A stretch of DNA of 6,492 bases, taken from assembly GCA_030040415.1 (NCBI GenBank), contig JASHTT010000654.1:1-6492 (forward strand), written 5' to 3'. A program made the translations under genes and the position numbers. Shown piece by piece: positions 1 to 5,491 of the stretch. This DNA is from Streptosporangiaceae bacterium. GTDB lineage: Bacteria > Actinomycetota > Actinomycetes > Streptosporangiales > Streptosporangiaceae. Numbering within the stretch: the first letter of the stretch is position 1; each line of letters begins with the position of its first letter. The notes below the pieces were generated by a model. That model was not told the DNA's origin. It saw only the letters and a program-made list of their open reading frames with translations, and did not search any database.

Positions 1-99
1 CACAGCCTTGCTGGTCGGCGCCGCCTTAGCCGTCGGCGCAGCCTTCCCGGGCGTGGCCGCCTTGCCTGTCGGGGCTGCCTTGCCGGGCGGCGCCGCCTT
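1..99 (-). repeat. 18-bp tandem coding repeat (hexapeptide KAAPTG-like), cut by the window edge
   Basis: On the plus strand CTT (Lys AAG on the minus strand) recurs at 97-99, 79-81, 61-63, 43-45, 25-27 and 7-9, exactly every 18 bp. Each Lys is followed by Ala-Ala in the five complete units, then two residues drawn from Pro and Thr, then Gly, Ala or Ser. The unit bases differ at silent and some replacement sites, so the array is diverged, not freshly expanded. The array may continue past the left edge. Confidence 0.85.
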
Positions 100-192
100 C
101 GCGGCCGCCGGGCTTCTTCCAGCCGATGCCGTCTTGCTACCCGTGGTCCTAGCCTGCTTGCTGACCTTCCCGGTCGAGGCTGTGGGGTTCAC
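1..192 (-). CDS. 5' part of the gene after hemC, probably hemD (uroporphyrinogen-III synthase, possibly with methyltransferase); only a K/A/P-rich leader visible
   Basis: A GTG at 192-190 overlaps the hemC stop (GTGA, 4 bp) and opens a frame of 64 codons without a stop to the left edge. The visible residues contain no catalytic domain. After about 30 residues rich in Ser, Thr, Ala and Lys comes a regular six-residue repeat of the form KAA(P/T)(P/T)(G/A/S), with Lys at residues 32, 38, 44, 50, 56 and 62. The product is called by position only: in Streptomyces and relatives hemD follows hemC in the rex-hemACD operon and often carries a fused uroporphyrinogen-III methyltransferase domain. Such a long basic, disordered leader is not what I expect of HemD. 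A histone-H1-like basic protein is the main alternative. Translation is probably coupled to hemC, with a weak purine-rich GGGGA upstream. Confidence is high for a coding frame and moderate for hemD. Confidence 0.6.
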   Translation of the reverse strand, partial: MNPTASTGKVSKQARTTGSKTASAGRSPAAAKAAPPGKAAPTGKAATPGKAAPTAKAAPTSKAV

Positions 193-1133
193 CTGTCATC
201 GTCCCCGCTGCTCGAGTGCCCGCTACCGGACACTGCCGTGTAACTTCCCGCCCCGCGGCTGAGCAGGTCCGCGGCCACCTGCCGGCCGATCTCCTCGGCG
301 TCAGCCAGCGCACCGCTCGCGCTGCCGCGGATCGCCGCTCCCCCGTCGGCTGCCACAACCACGCCGTGCAGCCTAAGTACCTCCGTGCCCGCCGCATATG
401 CACCGACCGGCGCGGCGCAGCCCGACTGCAGTGCGCCGAGCAGGCTGCGTTCCGCGGTCGTGGCGGCCCGGCTCACCGGGTCGTCCACCCAGCGCAGCAG
501 CGCAACGAGACCTTCCCGGTCGGCACTGCACTCAACCGCGAGCGCTCCCTGGCCGGCCGCCGGGACCATCTCGTCGGTCTCGAACACCTGAGTCACCGCG
601 TCGAGCATGCCGATCCGTGCGAGGCCGGCATAGCCGAGGACAACAGCGTCCAGTTCCCCCGAGGTCACCTTCGCGAGCCGCGTCCCCGCGTTACCTCGCA
701 ACGAGACGGGAACGACATCCGGCCGCATCAACAGGAGCTGGGCCGCGCGGCGCGGGGAGCCGGTGCCGATTCTCGCCCCGGATGGCAGGTCAGCAAGCTT
801 GGCGCCGCCGCTCGCGGCCAGCGCGTCGCGCGGGTCATCCCTGACCGGCACGGCCGCCAGCGCTATCCCGTCGGCAGGCCCCGTCGGCAGGTCCTTAAGC
901 GAGTGCACCGCAAGGTCGACCTCGCCCGCCAGCAGGCTCGACCGCAGCGCGCTGACGAACACGCCAGTGCCGCCGATCTGGGTGAGCTGCTCCCGACTTA
1001 CGTCGCCGTGCGTAGCGATCCCGACCAGCTCCACCGTCTGGCCCGTCAGCTCGGTGACCGCGCTGGCAACCAGGCGCGACTGCTCCATGGCCATCGGACT
1101 GCGCCGGGTACCGAGCCGCAGCGGGTCGCTCAT
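189..1133 (-). CDS. hemC: Hydroxymethylbilane synthase (porphobilinogen deaminase)
   Basis: This cytoplasmic enzyme joins four porphobilinogen molecules into hydroxymethylbilane in tetrapyrrole (haem, sirohaem, B12) synthesis. The 314-residue length fits the family. Visible hallmarks are the N-terminal LRLGTRRSPMA, the HSLKD motif at 77-81 (Asp81 matches the catalytic Asp84 of E. coli), GSPRR at 125-129, the substrate/cofactor-binding RGN-x2-TRLAK stretch at 146-155, and LQSGCAAPVGAYA. Cys239 in the last is the attachment site of the dipyrromethane cofactor (Cys242 in E. coli). The last 15 or so residues form a Ser/Gly/Asp tail beyond the conserved fold. The ATG at 1133 overlaps the hemA stop by 4 bp and is preceded by an exceptionally strong Shine-Dalgarno. 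All known catalytic residues are present and the gene looks intact. Confidence 0.97.
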   Translation of the reverse strand: MSDPLRLGTRRSPMAMEQSRLVASAVTELTGQTVELVGIATHGDVSREQLTQIGGTGVFVSALRSSLLAGEVDLAVHSLKDLPTGPADGIALAAVPVRDDPRDALAASGGAKLADLPSGARIGTGSPRRAAQLLLMRPDVVPVSLRGNAGTRLAKVTSGELDAVVLGYAGLARIGMLDAVTQVFETDEMVPAAGQGALAVECSADREGLVALLRWVDDPVSRAATTAERSLLGALQSGCAAPVGAYAAGTEVLRLHGVVVAADGGAAIRGSASGALADAEEIGRQVAADLLSRGAGSYTAVSGSGHSSSGDDDR

Positions 1134-2497
1134 CGCTGATCACCTCCGTCCGCCCAACCCGGCAGGTGCGCGTCGGCCTGCGCGACCGACTGCACGGTGG
1201 CCGGGTCGAGGTCGAAAAGCACGCGCAGCGCATCCTCGTAGCTATCCGCGCCCGGTGCGCCTGCCAGTTCCTTGACCCGAACCGTCGGAGCGTGCAGCAG
1301 CTTGTCGGCGACCCTGCGCATTGACTTGGCAACCTCGGTGAGCGCGCTGTCATCGAGGTCACCCAGCCGCCCGGCGAGCCTGGCCAGCTCGGCGTCGACA
1401 ACCTTGGCTGCCTTGTCCCGCAACGCCACCACGGTAGGTGCCACGCTGGCCGCGCGACCGGCCGTCAGGTGCGCTGTCAGCTCGTCAGCCACTATCTGCC
1501 GGACATCCGCGACCGCGCTGTCGCCTGGCCGCAGCCCGGCGTTCCCGTCCGCGGCGAGGGTGTCCAGGTCGGTCACCGCGACACCGGGAACGTCACCGAC
1601 GCCAGGCGCCACATCCCGTGGCATGGCGAGGTCCAGCAGGACGAGTGGGCCGCGCCCGGCGCGCCGCGCAAGCGCCGCGGTGACCATCTCCGCGGTGATC
1701 ACGTGTCCAGGCGCCCCGGTGCAGCTCACCACCAGGTCGGCCGCCGCCATGAGCGCGACCAGGTCTGCCATGTCGCTCGCCTGGCCGCCGACCCCGGCGG
1801 CAAGCCGCTCGGCACGCTGGCGGGTCCGGTTGGCCACCACTATCTCCGCCGCGCCGGCCCGGGCCACGCTCGCCACTGCCAGCCCGCTCATCGATCCGGC
1901 GCCAATCACGAGGACGTTCCGTCCGGCCAGTTGCTGCTCGCCGTCGGCCGCCGCCCGCTCCGCGCCGAGCTGCCGCGCCGCGGCCCGCAGGCCGACGCTG
2001 ACCAGGCTCGCCCCGGTACCGCCGATGGCTGTCTCAGTGTGCGCCCGCTTACCTGTCCGCAGCGCCAGCGACCCGACGTCGGACAGGACCCGGCTGACTG
2101 TGCCCTGCTCCCTGGCGACACGCAGCGCCTGCCGAAGCTGGCCCAGGACCTGGCTCTCGCCGACGACCATCGAGTCCAGCCCGCAGGCCACGGCCAGCAT
2201 GTGCTGCACGGCCCTGTCCTCGTAGTGCACGTATAGGCACGGAGTCAGCTCGGCTTGCGGAACGCCGGAGTGCCTCGACAGCAGCTCGCAGATCGCCGAC
2301 ACGGCGCCGTGGAACTTGCCGACCTCCGCGTAGATCTCGACCCGGTTGCAGGTGCTGAGCGCGACCGCCCCGGCGACGTCGTCGGCGCGCGCGATGTCGT
2401 GCAACATCTTGACAAGCGCGTCTCCGGTCAGCGCGGTGCGCTCGAGCAGCGCCAGCGGCGCGCCCTTGTGGTTCAGCCCGACGACCAGAACACTCAT
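1130..2497 (-). CDS. hemA: Glutamyl-tRNA reductase
   Basis: HemA reduces glutamyl-tRNA(Glu) to glutamate-1-semialdehyde with NADPH, the first committed step of the C5 route to haem. The 455-residue protein has the full family layout. The catalytic domain carries GLNHKGAPL at 7-15, the nucleophile Cys50 in LSTCNRVE, and His99 (Cys50 and His99 match E. coli numbering), followed by the signature GESQVLGQ at 113-120. The Rossmann NADPH domain has VIGAGSMSGLA from about 197 and the ANRT strand at 222-225. A C-terminal helical dimerisation region starts near 330 and includes the conserved end ...DALRVLFDLDP. The ATG at 2497 overlaps the rex stop (ATGA). An AGGA lies only 2 nt upstream, so translation is probably coupled to rex. 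It is likely controlled by Rex through the upstream operator, as in S. coelicolor rex-hemACD. No missing key residue was seen. Confidence 0.97.
   Translation of the reverse strand: MSVLVVGLNHKGAPLALLERTALTGDALVKMLHDIARADDVAGAVALSTCNRVEIYAEVGKFHGAVSAICELLSRHSGVPQAELTPCLYVHYEDRAVQHMLAVACGLDSMVVGESQVLGQLRQALRVAREQGTVSRVLSDVGSLALRTGKRAHTETAIGGTGASLVSVGLRAAARQLGAERAAADGEQQLAGRNVLVIGAGSMSGLAVASVARAGAAEIVVANRTRQRAERLAAGVGGQASDMADLVALMAAADLVVSCTGAPGHVITAEMVTAALARRAGRGPLVLLDLAMPRDVAPGVGDVPGVAVTDLDTLAADGNAGLRPGDSAVADVRQIVADELTAHLTAGRAASVAPTVVALRDKAAKVVDAELARLAGRLGDLDDSALTEVAKSMRRVADKLLHAPTVRVKELAGAPGADSYEDALRVLFDLDPATVQSVAQADAHLPGWADGGDQR
1138..1147 (-). promoter_or_regulatory. Very strong Shine-Dalgarno of hemC
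   Basis: The minus strand reads GGAGGTGATC, a 10-base perfect complement to the 16S rRNA 3' end (GATCACCTCC). Measured from the GGAGG core it lies 9 nt before the hemC ATG at 1133. It sits inside the last codons of hemA (encoding Gly-Gly-Asp) and fixes the hemC start. Confidence 0.85.
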
Positions 2498-3363
2498 GTT
2501 CCTACCGCCTGCGCTCCTGTCGTGTAGTCATCCTCCGAGCCGCTCCCCGCCACGGCTCGAGACTCGGCCGCAGCCCGCGCCCCCCGGCCGCTGCGCCCAT
2601 TCGGACTAGCCGCGGCAGGCGACGCCGGCAACCCGCGTGCGGCAATCCCCCGGGCGAGGTCTCCCCCAGGCGGCAGGTCGAACAATCGCGCCGCCGCCGT
2701 ACGCCGCTGTGCGTGGAAGGCGAGGATCTGCAACTCGATTGACAGGTCGACCTTACGCACATCGACGTCCGAAGGCACGTTGAGCACGACAGGGGCGAAG
2801 TTCAAGATGCTCCTGACCCCTGCCGCTACCAGTCGATTGCAGACATTCTGGGCAGCCGCGGCCGGTGTGGCGATGACGCCTATCGCGACGTCGAACTTCC
2901 GCACTGCCTCCTCGATCTCGTCCGCGCTGCGGACCGTGTGCCGGGCGATCACCGTGCCTACCACGCCTGGGTCACAGTCCAGCAGCGCCGCGATCCGGAA
3001 GCCGCGGGATGCGAAGCCGCCGTAGTTGGCCAGCGCACGGCCGAGGTTGCCCGCGCCGACGATCAGCACCGGCCAGTCCTGGGTGAGCCCGAGTTCGCGC
3101 GACACCTGGTAGACGAGGTACTCCACGTCGTAGCCGACGCCACGGGTGCCGTAGGAACCAAGGTGCGAGAGGTCCTTGCGCAGCTTGGCCGAGTTGACCC
3201 CGGCAGCGGCCGCCAGTTCCTCGCTCGACACGGTCGTCACGCCCCGGTCCGCCATGCCGTACAGCACCCGCAGGTAGACGGGCAGCCGCGCGACCGTCGC
3301 ATCTGGTATGCCGTGGTGGTTACCGGCCGGGGCCGGGCGACGGGCCGACGGGCCGCGGGACAT
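2494..3363 (-). CDS. rex: Redox-sensing transcriptional repressor Rex
   Basis: Rex binds operators when NADH is low relative to NAD+ and releases DNA on NADH binding. The 289-residue product has an N-terminal winged helix at about 18-80 (IPDATVARLPVYLRVL, then VSSEELAAAAGVNSAKLRKD and the wing GSYGTRGVGYDVEYL). A Rossmann NAD(H) domain follows, with GAGNLGRALANYGGF at 103-117 and acidic Asp129/Asp131 after the second strand. The C-terminal domain-swap helix VDLSIELQILAFHAQR is at 205-220. Residues from about 225 to 289 form an Ala/Gly/Ser-rich tail longer than in many Rex proteins. I chose the ATG at 3363 because homology begins just after it and GGAG lies 9 nt upstream (3376-3373). The frame stays open to 3681, but that extension crosses the operator and palindromic repeats and is not protein-like. 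The stop overlaps hemA by 4 bp. Confidence 0.95.
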   Translation of the reverse strand: MSRGPSARRPAPAGNHHGIPDATVARLPVYLRVLYGMADRGVTTVSSEELAAAAGVNSAKLRKDLSHLGSYGTRGVGYDVEYLVYQVSRELGLTQDWPVLIVGAGNLGRALANYGGFASRGFRIAALLDCDPGVVGTVIARHTVRSADEIEEAVRKFDVAIGVIATPAAAAQNVCNRLVAAGVRSILNFAPVVLNVPSDVDVRKVDLSIELQILAFHAQRRTAAARLFDLPPGGDLARGIAARGLPASPAAASPNGRSGRGARAAAESRAVAGSGSEDDYTTGAQAVGT

Positions 3364-3450
3364 ATGCCGGTACTCCAGGGGGATCGACAACTGGTTAGCA
3401 AAGCGGTAGGCCCATGGACGGCCCGGACCCCCGGACTGGCCGGGGAGCCT

Positions 3451-3472
3451 GGGCGCCCGGATACCGGGGCCC
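3451..3472 (-). other. GC-rich hairpin in the rex leader
   Basis: CCCGG (3456-3460) and CCGGG (3464-3468) pair around an ATA loop. GGG (3451-3453) and CCC (3470-3472) can extend the stem across a small internal loop. It would lie near the 5' end of the rex transcript. No function can be assigned and it may be incidental to the base composition. Confidence 0.35.
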
Positions 3473-3491
3473 ACGTGCGAGGTGCGTGTCC

Positions 3492-3520
3492 ACGCTACGC
3501 CCTTGTGAACGTTTGCACAA
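3492..3520 (-). promoter_or_regulatory. Candidate rex-hemACD promoter (-35 TTGTGC, -10 TAGCGT)
   Basis: On the minus strand TTGTGC (3520-3515) and TAGCGT (3497-3492) are 17 bp apart, acceptable for a housekeeping sigma promoter in actinobacteria. The -10 matches the TAnnnT pattern. Transcription would begin near 3487-3485, giving a leader of roughly 120 nt before the rex ATG. The Rex operator covers the -35 and most of the spacer, which supports the call. Confidence 0.55.
3503..3520 (-). promoter_or_regulatory. Rex operator (ROP)
   Basis: The minus strand reads TTGTGCAAACGTTCACAA. Against the actinobacterial Rex operator pattern TTGTGAA-N4-TTCACAA, 13 of 14 specified bases match; the one difference is C for A in the left half-site. 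It lies about 140 bp upstream of the rex start codon. The Streptomyces rex-hemACD operon is known to be autoregulated through such a site. Binding here would block RNA polymerase when NADH is low relative to NAD+; a rise in NADH would release Rex and relieve repression. Confidence 0.88.
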
Positions 3521-3525
3521 AGTCG

Positions 3526-3539
3526 CGGTGGGCCCACCG
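3526..3539. promoter_or_regulatory. Perfect 14-bp palindrome next to the Rex operator
   Basis: CGGTGGGCCCACCG is a perfect inverted repeat ending 6 bp upstream of the -35 and operator edge. Its centre is near -46 to -48 relative to the predicted start of transcription, a usual place for an activator or a second regulator. The protein that would bind is unknown. Chance is possible in such GC-rich DNA. Confidence 0.4.
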
Positions 3540-3587
3540 GGCTGCCGGGCACCCGCGCGGGCTGATGGTCGGCCCGTGCCCCAGCCG

Positions 3588-3618
3588 GAAGGGCGCGGTT
3601 GTGGCAACGGCGCCCTTC
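3588..3618. repeat. 31-bp palindromic repeat, copy 1
   Basis: Arms GAAGGGCGC (3588-3596) and GCGCCCTTC (3610-3618) enclose an inner stem GTTG/CAAC around a TGG loop, with one G:G mismatch (3597 against 3609) between the two stems. Apart from that single base it is a perfect 31-bp hairpin. It shares 27 identical bases (3592-3618 against 3688-3714) with the right part of the second element, so the two are members of one repeat family. It lies about 70 bp upstream of the Rex operator. Confidence 0.85.
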
Positions 3619-3652
3619 ACAAGGCGTCTCGGCCAGCGCCAAGCCGCACCCG

Positions 3653-3714
3653 GAAGGGCGCCGTTGTGGCACGGAAGCCACAAGAGTGGCGCGGTTGTGG
3701 CAACGGCGCCCTTC
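3653..3714. repeat. 62-bp palindromic repeat element, copy 2 (two 31-bp halves); possible terminator of the glutaredoxin transcript
   Basis: The termini GAAGGGCGCCGTTG (3653-3666) and CAACGGCGCCCTTC (3701-3714) are perfect 14-bp inverted repeats. Inside, GTTGTGGC occurs twice in direct orientation (3663-3670 and 3694-3701), and GCCAC/GTGGC (3677-3681, 3686-3690) can form a further stem around AAGA. The element is exactly twice the 31-bp length of copy 1, as if one unit had been duplicated or interrupted. It begins 51 bp beyond the glutaredoxin stop on the minus strand and could act as a hairpin terminator, though no T-run follows. Confidence 0.8.
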
Positions 3715-3764
3715 TCTGCGGGTCAGCCGGCCAGCAGCGCTAGGGCGGCGAGCTTCGAGCGACG

Positions 3765-4013
3765 TCAGCTGGTCGAGGAGAGCAGCGCGGCGCGTAGCCG
3801 CTGCTCGCTGACCCGCCAGAAATCGTGCTGCACCCCGTCGACAAATGTGACCGGGACCATATCGCTGTACCGGACAAGATCTTCGGGCGACGCGCTGACG
3901 TCACGTTCCTCCCAGCCGACGCCGAGGTCAGCAGCCACGGCCGCGATCACTGAACGCGCCTCGTCGCACAGATGGCAGCCGGGCCGGGACAGCAGTGTGA
4001 CCCTTACCGCCAC
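3765..4013 (-). CDS. Glutaredoxin-like thioredoxin-fold protein
   Basis: A small 82-residue cytoplasmic protein of the glutaredoxin family. After the first strand VRVTLLSRP comes the redox motif C13-H-L-C16, followed by the DEAR helix. The family's cis-proline loop appears as VPVTFVDG (Pro54), and the C-terminus has the usual WRVSEQRLRAAL helix. It probably makes or breaks disulfides; the partner is unknown. The start is a GTG at 4013, inside the last codons of the upstream membrane-protein gene (10-bp overlap). It has no good Shine-Dalgarno of its own, so translation is probably coupled. Glutaredoxin-like genes lying upstream of rex fit a redox theme, but a direct functional link is only inferred. 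Confidence 0.9.
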   Translation of the reverse strand: MAVRVTLLSRPGCHLCDEARSVIAAVAADLGVGWEERDVSASPEDLVRYSDMVPVTFVDGVQHDFWRVSEQRLRAALLSSTS

Positions 4014-5491
4014 TCTCGCGACCCGCCCGCCGACTCCCGGCCGTAGTCGCGGAGGTAGTCCGGCCGCTCGAAGCCCGAGGTGTCGAAACCAGGCTCGGGG
4101 AACAGGTCGGTTACGGAAGGGAACGGGGAGACCTTGGCTTGCTGCAACCCGAGCTCGATCACGTTCGTGGCTAGGACGTACGGCCTGCGATCGGCGTCGT
4201 ACTTGAGGATGTAGGGCTGCCTGCCGTGCCGTTCGTAGGCCTCGCGGCTGCGGTACACCTCATAGAGGATCCGCTGCATCGGCGCCGACGGCACGGCGTG
4301 CACGATGTAGACGAGCGTGTCCGGCTCGTTCGTCCGCACGTCCTGCACGACCCGCTCGATCAGCCTGTCGAACTCGTCGACGCGGTCCTCGATCAGCGTG
4401 TAGATGGCTATCTGGCCGAACAACTCGGCCCGGGAATCCGGCTGCTGGTAGTGGTCCGCCGCCCTGCCGTGCATCGGCGGGGCCGGCTCACGCCACCCGC
4501 CGCCGTACGGCTCGCTCTGGTCCGGACGGAAGCCCAGGTCGTAGTCGCCGGTCGCGACTCCGACGTTGTCCCTGTCGTCCATCAGGCTGAGATCGTGGTC
4601 CCCGGTCGCGAACTCACCCTCCTCGTCCTCCCAGCCGCGACCCGCATAGCGGCCATTCGGGTACCCATGGTCGGCTCGGTCGCGGCCGTGCCCGCGGTCG
4701 TCGAAGGGCTGCATATCGCCGGTCTGATCCATCCCGTCCCAGGTCTCGGCCGGCTCGTCGGCGCGGTAAGACCGCTGGGAGTTGTGCAGTGCGGCCAGCT
4801 GGACACGGTCGGTCCGGACACCAGCGGCCCAGGTCAGGGCCGCTGCAGCGGTGAGCAGCACAGGGAATTCCGACGAGACCGGCAGGTTCATCTTTTCCTT
4901 GTAGGCAAGCAGCTGCTGCAGCGCCGGATAGGCCAGGAAGATCGCGGCCGCGCCGCCCATGAGCTGCGGCACCAGGACCGCGTTCCAGCCGGGCCTGCCC
5001 GAGCGCACCACCACGATCGCCACCGTGATGACGGCGATCAGCGCGGTCACCGGTCCGATAGCGAACATCAGCACGTAGTCCGGCGGCGTCTGGAAGTACT
5101 TGGAAGGCTCGGGCCACGCCTTGGTGAATCCCGCGCCGGTGAGCTGGTCCAGGGCCAGCACGACGACGGCGACCAGGGCCAGCGAGGGGATGTACAGCCG
5201 CGCGCAGAACCGGCCGGCCACGCTCTTGGACGCCACCTCGGAGAGTGCCAGGATCAGCGCCAGCGGCGCGACCACCTGCCCGCCGATCTCCATCGCACGG
5301 AACAGGCCCGCATCGAAGCCGATCAGGTGACCGATTGCCTGCGCGCCGAGGCTGACGAGCAGGCCGAGCATCGCGAGCGACCAGGCGATCAGGTCGCCCC
5401 GCGGGCTGCGGAAGGCGCGCGTCAGCAGAATGCCGCTGCCGGCCACGGCGACGAGGGCACCGAAGCACGAGACGATCAGAGAACCAGACAT
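4004..5491 (-). CDS. Seven-helix membrane protein with C-terminal ABM (antibiotic biosynthesis monooxygenase)-like domain
   Basis: The 495-residue protein has three parts. Seven hydrophobic segments lie at about 4-26, 33-57, 66-87, 98-117, 139-162, 172-193 and 208-225. A hydrophilic linker at about 230-352, rich in Asp, Gly and Arg, carries a near-repeat FATGDHDL (294-301) and VATGDYDL (312-319). Residues about 354-450 resemble the ferredoxin-like ABM/YgiN fold: LFGQIAIYTLIEDRVDEFDRL at the start, then a strand-turn stretch from 393, then ILYEVYRSREAYERHGRQPY with His422 where ABM proteins often have a conserved His. ABM proteins include small quinol or polyketide oxygenases and haem-degrading enzymes, and many are uncharacterised; the substrate here is unknown. 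The ATG at 5491 is the only possible upstream start, because an in-frame stop lies three codons earlier. No Shine-Dalgarno is visible. It probably forms an operon with the overlapping glutaredoxin gene. Confidence 0.85.
   Translation of the reverse strand: MSGSLIVSCFGALVAVAGSGILLTRAFRSPRGDLIAWSLAMLGLLVSLGAQAIGHLIGFDAGLFRAMEIGGQVVAPLALILALSEVASKSVAGRFCARLYIPSLALVAVVVLALDQLTGAGFTKAWPEPSKYFQTPPDYVLMFAIGPVTALIAVITVAIVVVRSGRPGWNAVLVPQLMGGAAAIFLAYPALQQLLAYKEKMNLPVSSEFPVLLTAAAALTWAAGVRTDRVQLAALHNSQRSYRADEPAETWDGMDQTGDMQPFDDRGHGRDRADHGYPNGRYAGRGWEDEEGEFATGDHDLSLMDDRDNVGVATGDYDLGFRPDQSEPYGGGWREPAPPMHGRAADHYQQPDSRAELFGQIAIYTLIEDRVDEFDRLIERVVQDVRTNEPDTLVYIVHAVPSAPMQRILYEVYRSREAYERHGRQPYILKYDADRRPYVLATNVIELGLQQAKVSPFPSVTDLFPEPGFDTSGFERPDYLRDYGRESAGGSREWR
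4535..4612 (-). repeat. Imperfect duplicated motif (F/V)ATGD(H/Y)DL in the linker
   Basis: Bases 4589-4612 encode residues 294-301 and bases 4535-4558 encode residues 312-319. The two octapeptides differ at two positions and are 18 residues (54 bp) apart. It looks like an old internal duplication within a disordered linker. Confidence 0.6.

Larger units (their letters stand above)
3364..3764. other. 401-bp non-coding region between glutaredoxin and rex
   Basis: From left to right it holds the probable rex 5' leader (3364 to about 3487) with a GC-rich hairpin at 3451-3472, the Rex promoter and operator, a 14-bp palindrome at 3526-3539, a palindromic repeat at 3588-3618, a related 62-bp element at 3653-3714, and a 50-bp tail to the glutaredoxin stop. 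Several frames are open across it, as expected at this GC content, but none gives a convincing protein. Confidence 0.75.

Noticed and set aside
149..200. ATG (202-200) start for the gene after hemC, 10 bp upstream of the GTG
   Set aside because: This ATG is in another frame that stops after 16 residues; the GTG at 192 opens the long frame with the regular repeat.
8..262. Hydrophobic Ala/Val/Gly/Leu/Pro-rich plus-strand frame at the left edge
   Set aside because: It is the reverse reading of the Lys/Ala/Pro repeat of the minus-strand gene and shares its 18-bp period; no independent evidence supports it.
216..2236. Several long plus-strand frames opposite hemC and hemA
   Set aside because: They are antisense shadows produced by high GC at third positions; hemA and hemC have all expected catalytic motifs on the minus strand.
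3364..3681. N-terminal extension of Rex to an upstream start at 3681
   Set aside because: The frame is open only because of the base composition. It crosses the Rex operator, promoter and palindromic repeats, and the translation there shows no relation to Rex, whose homology begins just after the ATG at 3363 with a good Shine-Dalgarno.
3588..3714. CRISPR-like array
   Set aside because: There are only two or three related units, they are strong palindromes with no uniform spacers, and no cas gene is near.
2938..4206. Long plus-strand reading frame across rex, the spacer and the glutaredoxin gene
   Set aside because: It is antisense to well-supported genes and runs through the repeat and operator region; the translation is Arg/Ala/Gly-rich without any recognisable domain.
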